Positions 1 through 5,610 of a stretch of 8,303 bases of DNA are shown piece by piece. The position numbers were made by a program, and so were the translations under genes. This stretch comes from Gemmatimonadota bacterium (lineage in GTDB: Bacteria; Gemmatimonadota; Gemmatimonadetes; Palauibacterales; Palauibacteraceae). The first letter of the stretch is position 1. Each line of letters begins with the position of its first letter. A model generated the notes under the pieces. That model was given only the letters and a program-made list of their open reading frames with translations, did no database searches and was not told the DNA's origin. The stretch spans positions 1 through 8,303 of the forward strand of contig JAMJQV010000380.1 of assembly GCA_023554435.1 (NCBI GenBank), in the 5' to 3' direction.

Positions 1-670
1 CCGTCAGGCCCTCCACATCCACGAAGTCGTTCAGATCATCTCCCACCAGCATCACGACACGGTGGGTGCCGGCCACGACCCGTCTTCTACCGCTCTTGGG
101 GCGATTCCAATCCGGCTTCTCTCCACGCGTGAGAATGACATCGATGTCGCTGCGCAGCGGGAAGCCGAGGGACTCCAGGTTGTCCCTGGTGGCTTGCTCC
201 TGGTGGGCACGCCGGTTCGTCACGTAGAACACCGTGATCCCCAGGGCTTCAGCTCCCTCAGTGAACTCCAGTGCGCCAGGAACGGGCTCCGCGATACGCT
301 CGTCCACCCAGGCGGCCCATGAATCACTGCTGTAAGAGTCACCGGAGACAAGAAGTCGCGCCTGGTAAGGCGAGTTGTCCAGAACCGTCTCATCGACATC
401 CAGGATCACCGCGGGGGGCAGGGCCGAGAAGTCCCCGACTTGCTCCAGCACGGCGCTTCGGGCGGAGTCGGCGAGTAGCGCGGGCAGTTCGCCGAGCGCC
501 GCCACGTACACGGAGCGAGCGACGGCGTCATATTCCGCGGCCGTCTGAACCCAGAGGGTCGCGTCCAGGTTGGGGCTGGCGCCTGGGGCGCTCGCACACC
601 CTGCTGACAGGGTCGTCAGCGTTGCTGCCAGGAACACGGACTCCCGGCTGGAGAACCTGCGTCGGCTCAC
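1..670 (-). CDS. HAD-family acid phosphatase, e(P4)-type lipoprotein (partial, 3' end outside window)
   Basis: Predicted outer-surface or periplasmic lipoprotein phosphatase that removes phosphate from nucleotides or other organic phosphates (HAD subfamily IIIB, class B/C acid phosphatase type). The GTG start at 670 gives a short signal peptide ending in a lipobox, LSAGC, with Cys25 as the lipidation site. The HAD motifs are in order: DVDET at residues 91-95 (nucleophile Asp91, acid/base Asp93), VTNR at 150-153 (motif II Thr151), Lys185 as possible motif III, and GDDLNDF at 210-216 (motif IV metal-binding acids). About 223 residues are visible; the family is usually about 250-280, so roughly the last 50 residues lie beyond the left edge. 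A GGAG at 681-684, ten bases upstream of GTG, is an acceptable but long-spaced ribosome site. It is transcribed away from the small membrane gene at 915. The family call is secure; the substrate is not known from sequence. Confidence 0.9.
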   Translation of the reverse strand, partial: MSRRRFSSRESVFLAATLTTLSAGCASAPGASPNLDATLWVQTAAEYDAVARSVYVAALGELPALLADSARSAVLEQVGDFSALPPAVILDVDETVLDNSPYQARLLVSGDSYSSDSWAAWVDERIAEPVPGALEFTEGAEALGITVFYVTNRRAHQEQATRDNLESLGFPLRSDIDVILTRGEKPDWNRPKSGRRRVVAGTHRVVMLVGDDLNDFVDVEGLT

Positions 671-870
671 AGGAAGGGATCTCCCGAAGATGCTCTCGCG
701 TGGCACGTTAAGTGACTGATGGAAGGTCGCGACAGACGCGTTGGGGCGCAAGAACGTGGAAGGCTTTTCAATGCCGCTTTCCGTTCCTGGAGCGCGGAGC
801 GTCCGGGTTGACGAGACTGCGACAACATCCGATCGTAGGCCACGCCTCCGATGCACCACGGCGGCGAGTG

Positions 871-891
871 TTCGGGGTTCGGGGTTCCGGG
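871..891. repeat. short tandem heptamer, three copies
   Basis: Two exact copies of TTCGGGG (871-877 and 878-884) are followed by a degenerate third, TTCCGGG (885-891). The repeat lies 23 bases before the GTG start at 915, in the leader of the membrane-protein gene. Helically phased 7-bp direct repeats can be regulator sites (SARP-type regulators bind heptamer repeats, though usually spaced by 4 bp). Here there is no spacer, so this may only be slippage in GC-rich DNA. Confidence 0.4.
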
Positions 892-903
892 AGCCGACCA
901 CCG

Positions 904-908
904 GGAGG
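904..908 (+). promoter_or_regulatory. ribosome binding site GGAGG deciding the GTG start at 915
   Basis: A perfect GGAGG core sits six bases upstream of GTG 915. It supports this start over the in-frame ATG at 741, which has no comparable site. Confidence 0.75.
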
Positions 909-914
909 GGACCT

Positions 915-1316
915 GTGAAGGCAAAGCGCGGCGGGCTGTTGCCCTGGCTAGTCCTGGTTCTGATGACGGTCATCGGAGGCTGGATCGTCTACCAGCTCTG
1001 CGGCCTGCTCGTCGACCTGGCTGCGGGAGGATCGGGTGGTCTGGTTCGACTGCTCGTGGGCGCCTACGCGGCGCTGGCGGCAGGCTTCCTGTTCTGTGCC
1101 CTTCTCACCCGACTCGCACCCGGGCGTCGGTATACCGTCGCCGTCGGCCTCGTATTCGTCACCGTAGTCATAGCGGCTGCGCTGATGCTCGCCGACAGGG
1201 CCCAGTCCGAGCCGATTCCAGCCGTCTTGCTCGGCATCTCCCTCGTAATCGGCGCCTTCGGTTACGCGCTGCGAGTGCGGGGCTTCTCGGAGACCGTTTC
1301 CGGGCGAGAAGCCTAG
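915..1316 (+). CDS. small four-helix integral membrane protein, function unknown
   Basis: I do not recognise a named family. The 133-residue protein has a short basic N-terminus (KAKR) and four hydrophobic stretches that read as transmembrane helices: about residues 8-35, 43-68, 73-94 and 101-119. The loops are short, and the C-terminal tail (RVRGFSETVSGREA) is charged and probably cytoplasmic by the positive-inside rule. No catalytic or metal-binding motif is seen. The single acidic residue near the end of helix 1 (Asp34) and Cys29 and Cys61 are the only notable polar residues in or next to helices. The GTG start is chosen for its strong Shine-Dalgarno sequence and because the membrane domain begins right after it. 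It is the only plus-strand gene in the window, divergent from the phosphatase and converging on the peptidase operon with 11 bases between stop codons, so it is probably a single-gene transcript. The gene call is fairly sure; the function is open. Confidence 0.75.
   Translation: MKAKRGGLLPWLVLVLMTVIGGWIVYQLCGLLVDLAAGGSGGLVRLLVGAYAALAAGFLFCALLTRLAPGRRYTVAVGLVFVTVVIAAALMLADRAQSEPIPAVLLGISLVIGAFGYALRVRGFSETVSGREA
1281..1313. terminator. hairpin at the convergent gene ends, possible bidirectional terminator
   Basis: Perfect 9-bp arms GGCTTCTCG (1281-1289) and CGAGAAGCC (1305-1313) flank a 15-base loop, which can itself form a CCG/CGG mini-stem (1294-1296 with 1301-1303). The right arm ends at the stop codon of the membrane-protein gene, so the hairpin is encoded in the last codons. 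It also lies 15 bases beyond the stop of the minus-strand M14 gene, so it could serve both transcripts. Neither side has a T-tract (C-rich on the plus strand), so Rho-independent termination is uncertain. Confidence 0.5.
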
Positions 1317-1327
1317 CCCCCCTTCCG

Positions 1328-3874
1328 CTAGAAGCTGTCCCCAAGGAACACGGCGTTGGATAGGAGCCTCGCGCTTCCGATCCAGAATCCTCGAAATACC
1401 GGCTCATCGAGAAAGGCGATGACTCGGCCTGCCCCGCGCCTGGTCACGACCACAGCGGCGCTACCTGCTGCGGATTCCAGACGCGCGTCCGAGATATACC
1501 CTCCGAGCAGCGGCTCGGAGCCGTAGCGGCCTACAACCACGGCAGACGGGTCGGCCTCGAAGAACGTGCTGCTGGTGCGGAATGTCGGAACCGATGCGCC
1601 GATGCCAAACGACAGGGGGTGGCTGGGGTCCAGATCGGTCAGCAGAATCGTGCCTCCGACGATATGCGCTCCGCGCGCGGCCTGCCGATCGCCCCAGGCG
1701 GCGCCGGCGGTCAGAGAGTCGAGGTCGAAGGGCCGTTCGGTCAACTCGATCAGCTCAGCCGCCACCACGTCGTCGACGGCACTGCCCATCGCGATCAGGC
1801 GGCCACCCTCATGGATCCACTGATCCAGGGGAGCCAACGTCGAGTCGGGGACGGAGCCCCCCGCGAACAGGATGATGCCGTAGCGACCGAGATCGGCGCG
1901 ACTCATGCGGTCTATATCCAGGAGCGAGACCCGCAGGCCGAGCCCTGCGGACAGGAACTCCCACGTCTCCCCCGTCCGGTTGGAGCTGGCCCCCTGGCCG
2001 GTGAGCAAAGCGACGGCGGGCGGGGACAATACATCCGAACTACTGCCCCCCAGGTCCGGTCCGTCTGCCGTCAGGGCGCTGGTCGTGAACCGGACCTCGA
2101 TGCCCGTGCTGCGGGCGGACTCCGAGACCACACGGGTCGTGGAGTCGGCGGAGAGACCGTTCTGACGAGCGGGGATCACCAGCACGCCCGCCGGATACTC
2201 TTCCACCGTGTCCGCGGTGGAGGCGGAAAACGAACGCGTCATCAGGCGGACCCGGACCCCGGCTGCGTGAAGGAGGTTCAGAAAGCGTGCGCTGGCGAGG
2301 CCGTCCCAGCGTACGAGGAACGCGACGGGCTCGCCGTAGATCGTCTCATCACCCTGCGGAATCTGGCCAGGAGAGGACCACTCCCGCCCGACCGGCGCCC
2401 CGGACCGGGAAACGGGGTGGACGTCGACATCGAAGGCATACGGCAGGGTCCAGGCGGAGACATCGTAGAATAGGGAATCCGAGAATGTAGTCTGGCTTCC
2501 CAGCATCGCGTCGATCAAGCGAGCCTGTGGTTGTGCAGCCGGAATGACCAGGGCCTTCCCGGGCTCGAAACGGCGACCAGAGACGGTGAACTCCTCCTCG
2601 AGCTCGTGAACCCTGATACGGTGCTTCTTCAGGAGGCTGGCCAGCTGAAGCGCCCGTGCCCGGCCCGGCTCGAGAGCCAGAACGTATGTTGATACCCCGC
2701 GCTCTTCGGCGAACCTAGGAGCCTCCGAGTAGAACTCCCATTGGAGTGCCAACAGGTCCCGCCTCAGATCTCGTGCGGCCGTGAGCGTGGACAATGAGGT
2801 GGCAAACTGATTCCGCACCGTGACCGCATACCGGAGGGGTCCGTTTACGGTCTCCGATTCCAGTCCCCGCGATGACGCTTGCTCGAACAGGATCCCCACG
2901 GCCCCATTCACGTCCGGGTACGTGGATCCCTTGCCATAGTAGAAATCGTCGAACACCTCGCGCGTGAAGTACAACTGTCCGAGCCGGTCGAGCGCGCGCG
3001 CATGGTACCCCGCGATCTCGCCGGTGAGCTCCTGGTTGCGTGCCGGCGTGTTCGGATGCGTCCGGCTCGGAATCCCGGGTTGGAAGAAGTACGTCGCATC
3101 GCCTCCCATTTCGTGGAAGTCAGCCACGAGTTGTGGCCGCCATTCGTGATACAGGCGAAGGCGCGCTTGCGTCTCGGGCTGGCGGGCCGGGAGCCAATCA
3201 CGATTGAGGTCGAACCAGTAGTGGTTGGTCCGCCCTCCCGGCCAGGGCTCACGATGTTCCCGGTCCTGCGAGTCCGTGGTGTGAACCGCGCCACGGTTTC
3301 GGTTGACCCAGTCCACGAAACGGTCCCGGCCGTCAGGGTTGAGCATGGGGTCGATCAGGACGACGAGGTCGTCCAGAAAGGACTCGACTTCGGGGCCGGT
3401 GCCCGCAGCCAGATGGTAGAGGGTGAGGAGCGACGCTTCCGTTCCGCTGGCCTCGTTTCCATGGACACTGTAGCCCAGGAGCACGATCGCGGGCATGTCG
3501 TCCAGTTCGTCCGCTTCCACTCGCTCGGGGGCATCCGAGAGCCTTCGATTGGCCTCGAGGATCTTCGGCAGGCGGGCGTGATTCGCGGGCGACGTGACCA
3601 CCGCGTGAATCAGCGGACGGCCCTCGTGAGTGCGGCCATGCTCTGCCACTGTGACACGATCACTCGACTCCGCGACCGCCCCGAAATACTCGACCACCCG
3701 ATTCGGTTCCGTGTGCCGGGTGCCCACGAGATACCCCAGGATGTCCTCGGGCCTTGGCACCAACCCGCTGTAGGTGATGCCCACGTCGATGTGGGCATCG
3801 AGGGGCACCTGCTGGCCATGAAGTCCGGGTGCAAGCGTCAGCGGCACAATCAGGGCGAGGAGAGTTCGGGTCAC
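1328..3874 (-). CDS. secreted M14 family zinc carboxypeptidase, large form with C-terminal Rossmann-like domain
   Basis: Predicted exported metallocarboxypeptidase that removes C-terminal residues from peptides; 848 residues from the chosen GTG. A signal peptide (TRTLLALIVPLTLAPGLHG) probably ends at Gly20/Gln21. The M14 zinc site is complete: HGNE (His138, Glu141) and His254 in DFHEMGGD. NPDG is at 179-182, the substrate-binding Asn-Arg pair is in DLNRDW (Asn224, Arg225), and the catalytic glutamate fits Glu331 in GILFEQASSRG. After the peptidase domain (about 40-370) comes a long C-terminal part. It has alpha/beta segments near 515-550 and 620-675 (ending ILFAGG) resembling the class I glutamine-amidotransferase-like fold seen in long bacterial M14 proteins, without an obvious catalytic Cys. 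Start choice: GTG 3874 has GGAG seven bases upstream and begins directly with the signal peptide. The alternative GTG at 3934 overlaps the kinase stop (GTGA) but adds a 20-residue Arg-rich leader that would spoil the signal peptide. It is the last gene of the S9-kinase-M14 set. The family call is firm; the peptide preference is unknown. Confidence 0.93.
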   Translation of the reverse strand: MTRTLLALIVPLTLAPGLHGQQVPLDAHIDVGITYSGLVPRPEDILGYLVGTRHTEPNRVVEYFGAVAESSDRVTVAEHGRTHEGRPLIHAVVTSPANHARLPKILEANRRLSDAPERVEADELDDMPAIVLLGYSVHGNEASGTEASLLTLYHLAAGTGPEVESFLDDLVVLIDPMLNPDGRDRFVDWVNRNRGAVHTTDSQDREHREPWPGGRTNHYWFDLNRDWLPARQPETQARLRLYHEWRPQLVADFHEMGGDATYFFQPGIPSRTHPNTPARNQELTGEIAGYHARALDRLGQLYFTREVFDDFYYGKGSTYPDVNGAVGILFEQASSRGLESETVNGPLRYAVTVRNQFATSLSTLTAARDLRRDLLALQWEFYSEAPRFAEERGVSTYVLALEPGRARALQLASLLKKHRIRVHELEEEFTVSGRRFEPGKALVIPAAQPQARLIDAMLGSQTTFSDSLFYDVSAWTLPYAFDVDVHPVSRSGAPVGREWSSPGQIPQGDETIYGEPVAFLVRWDGLASARFLNLLHAAGVRVRLMTRSFSASTADTVEEYPAGVLVIPARQNGLSADSTTRVVSESARSTGIEVRFTTSALTADGPDLGGSSSDVLSPPAVALLTGQGASSNRTGETWEFLSAGLGLRVSLLDIDRMSRADLGRYGIILFAGGSVPDSTLAPLDQWIHEGGRLIAMGSAVDDVVAAELIELTERPFDLDSLTAGAAWGDRQAARGAHIVGGTILLTDLDPSHPLSFGIGASVPTFRTSSTFFEADPSAVVVGRYGSEPLLGGYISDARLESAAGSAAVVVTRRGAGRVIAFLDEPVFRGFWIGSARLLSNAVFLGDSF
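3776..3799. repeat. perfect inverted repeat inside the start of the M14 gene
   Basis: Arms GATGCCCAC (3776-3784) and GTGGGCATC (3791-3799) flank the six-base loop GTCGAT. In the M14 mRNA this 9-bp hairpin would lie about 75-98 bases after the start codon, just past the signal-peptide codons, within the codons for DAHIDVGIT. It may shape translation or decay of the message, or be an accident of the codons used. Confidence 0.5.
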
Positions 3875-3881
3875 GATTTCA

Positions 3882-3885
3882 CTCC
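3882..3885 (-). promoter_or_regulatory. ribosome binding site GGAG deciding the M14 start
   Basis: On the minus strand GGAG is followed by seven bases (TGAAATC) and the GTG at 3874. This favours 3874 over the GTG at 3934. Confidence 0.65.
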
Positions 3886-3930
3886 GTGTATTGGTCGGGA
3901 CGCCAACGGCCGGCGCCCGGCGAGCGGCGC

Positions 3931-5610
3931 TCACGACTTCCGGGTTCGCACGCGCTCGACAAGTTCGAGTGTCTCCGGGGATGGATCCACCGCGTATTCA
4001 TCAGCCAACCTGCGGGCAAAGTACTCGAACGCCGAAATGGCTCCAGCCCGGTCTCCGAGTTCATCCAGCAGTTCCACGAGGCGGTGGAGTGCCGCTTCGT
4101 CGAACGGATCCAGCTCCACGGCTTCGCGCGCCCGCCGTACCGCCGCAGCAGGATCTCCGCTCGCTCTGGCCTCGCCCGACAGATCCCAGCACAGGCGGGC
4201 GGCCAACCGCCGCAAGCGCAGTCGTTCCACTTCGAGCCAGCGCTCGAACTCGGGTGCGTCGTCAACGTAGAAGCCCGGAAGCAGGTCCCCTCCAAAGAGA
4301 TCCATCGCCTCGGCCGGACGTTCGGCGCGAGCGAGAGACTCGAAGCGCGCCGCATCGCACGTCAGGAGGTTCGGATCTACCCCGACTTCTCCATCACCCC
4401 TCGTTCGAATGGTCTCGGAGCCTACCTCTCTCCGCAGAACGTACAGAGCCTGGCGCAGAGAATGCCGGGCGCTGTCCGGCTCGGCATCAGGCCAGAACAT
4501 GCCGGTCAAGGAGTCTCGCCGCCGGAAGCGACCTTCAGGACCTGCGGCCAGGTACGCCAGAAGGGCTACCCGCTTGGGTTGACTGGCGATGGAAAGCCGG
4601 GATCCGTCGCGACCGACCAGGTCCAGGCCCCCGAGGAGGCGTAAGTAGAAGTCGGGTTGCGGACCGGCTTGCGTGCGACCGACTGGTGAGGGATGTACCG
4701 CCTCAACTCCGGAGTTGGAAGCAACGCCACTCCAATCAACCAGGGAGTGCAGTCGAGAGGCGCACTCGGCCGCCGAGGGTCGGTCGGGAGGTGTCTTGGC
4801 CAGGCATGCGTCGAGTAACTCCTGCAGTCCGTCGGGTGGAGCGAGCCCCCGATCGACGAGTCGTGCGGGGGATTCTCTAAGGTGAGCCCGAACCCGCCCG
4901 GTCACCGTCGAGGCGTCGTAGGGTCCGCCCCCGGTCAGCATCTGATACGCGAGTACGCCCAGTGAATAGAGGTCAGCTCCGGCGGTCGGCTCCTCTCCCA
5001 CGAGGAACTCCGGGGCGGAATACTCGAGGTCTGTCACCAGGTGGCCTGCGGTGGTGATGTGCTCACTTGACTCGTCTGCCGAGGCGAGGAAGGCTGCCAG
5101 GCCGAAGTCCGCCAGATGAACCCGGCCCTCCGGTTCACTGCAGAGGATGCTATCCGGACGAACGTCCCGATGGACTATATCGTGCGCATGGACCGCCGAG
5201 AGCGCGGCCGCCACTTTCGCCAGCACGACACACCCCTCCCGGAGGGTGAGGTTGCCCTCCGCCACCAGCCGGTCGGCCAGGGTGGAGCCCCTGATGTACT
5301 CCATGACCAGGTACGGGGTCTGGGAGGAGAGGTCTCCCACGCGGAAGATCGATACGACGTTCGGGTGGGAGACCCGAGCAAGCGCTCGGGCCTCCCTGCG
5401 GAACCGCGCCATCGCCTTCGTGCGCCGCGACGCTCGAGCGTGCAGCACCTTGACGGCGACCAATCTCCGAAGTTCGGGCTCACGCGCGAGAAAGACGGTA
5501 GACAGTGGTCCGCCACCGAGCCTTCGCACGATCTCCAGATCCGGTCTGAGCTCATCCCGGACGGAGTTCTCGTACTCCCGGATTCGGTCAGAGATCTCCG
5601 GCGACCCCAT
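3931..5610 (-). CDS. Ser/Thr protein kinase fused to winged-helix/BTAD transcriptional regulator; kinase active site altered
   Basis: Cytosolic 559-residue fusion with no membrane segment. Residues about 24-290 are a Hanks-type kinase: glycine loop LGGGPLSTVF (31-40), ATP lysine Lys54 in VAVK, helix-C Glu73, HRD 147-149, DFG 168-170, APE 199-201, Asp213 and Arg277. Three usually invariant positions differ: the HRDxKxxN loop reads HRDVRPDS (Lys to Arg151, Asn to Ser154), and the GTPxY segment reads TDLEY (Thr to Asp194). Activity may therefore be weak or absent. After a linker (about 291-320), residues 321-425 form an OmpR/SARP-like winged helix (FWPDAEPDSARHSLRQALY is typical). Residues 417-548 are a TPR-like bacterial transcriptional activation domain. 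It is probably a one-protein sensor-regulator. Start: ATG 5610 has GGAG six bases upstream; ATG 5631 is possible but has no good site. It overlaps the S9 gene end by 23 bases and precedes the M14 gene, so it probably regulates these or other peptidase genes (inference). Confidence 0.9.
   Translation of the reverse strand: MGSPEISDRIREYENSVRDELRPDLEIVRRLGGGPLSTVFLAREPELRRLVAVKVLHARASRRTKAMARFRREARALARVSHPNVVSIFRVGDLSSQTPYLVMEYIRGSTLADRLVAEGNLTLREGCVVLAKVAAALSAVHAHDIVHRDVRPDSILCSEPEGRVHLADFGLAAFLASADESSEHITTAGHLVTDLEYSAPEFLVGEEPTAGADLYSLGVLAYQMLTGGGPYDASTVTGRVRAHLRESPARLVDRGLAPPDGLQELLDACLAKTPPDRPSAAECASRLHSLVDWSGVASNSGVEAVHPSPVGRTQAGPQPDFYLRLLGGLDLVGRDGSRLSIASQPKRVALLAYLAAGPEGRFRRRDSLTGMFWPDAEPDSARHSLRQALYVLRREVGSETIRTRGDGEVGVDPNLLTCDAARFESLARAERPAEAMDLFGGDLLPGFYVDDAPEFERWLEVERLRLRRLAARLCWDLSGEARASGDPAAAVRRAREAVELDPFDEAALHRLVELLDELGDRAGAISAFEYFARRLADEYAVDPSPETLELVERVRTRKS

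Larger units (their letters stand above)
671..914. other. divergent intergenic region
   Basis: This 244-bp spacer separates the divergent phosphatase and membrane-protein genes and should hold both promoters. On the plus strand TTGACG at 808-813 is a good -35-like hexamer, but the sequence 17 bases downstream (GATCGT, 831-836) is a poor -10, so I do not call a promoter. On the minus strand no convincing pair is visible. An open frame in phase with the downstream gene runs from ATG 741, but its translation is arginine-rich, unstructured and unlike a normal N-terminus. I therefore treat it as non-coding leader. Confidence 0.5.

Noticed and set aside
1..670. Phosphatase as a truncated or broken gene
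   Set aside because: The frame is intact and all visible motifs are in order; the missing C-terminus is explained by the window edge.
808..836. Promoter for the membrane-protein gene (TTGACG then GATCGT)
   Set aside because: The -35-like hexamer is good, but the -10 matches only three of six bases, so this cannot be separated from chance.
741..914. N-terminal extension of the small membrane protein from ATG 741
   Set aside because: The 58 extra residues are Arg-rich and low in structure, there is no good ribosome site at 741, and a GGAGG sits six bases before GTG 915.
3901..3930. Short GC-rich stem (3913-3917 with 3926-3930) between kinase stop and M14 start
   Set aside because: Only five base pairs in a very GC-rich stretch with several alternative pairings; not distinguishable from background.
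2879..4270. Long plus-strand open frame (463 codons) opposite the M14 and kinase genes
   Set aside because: It is antisense to well-supported genes with intact catalytic motifs; its translation is rich in Arg, Ser and His with no recognisable domain, as expected for a shadow frame in GC-rich DNA.
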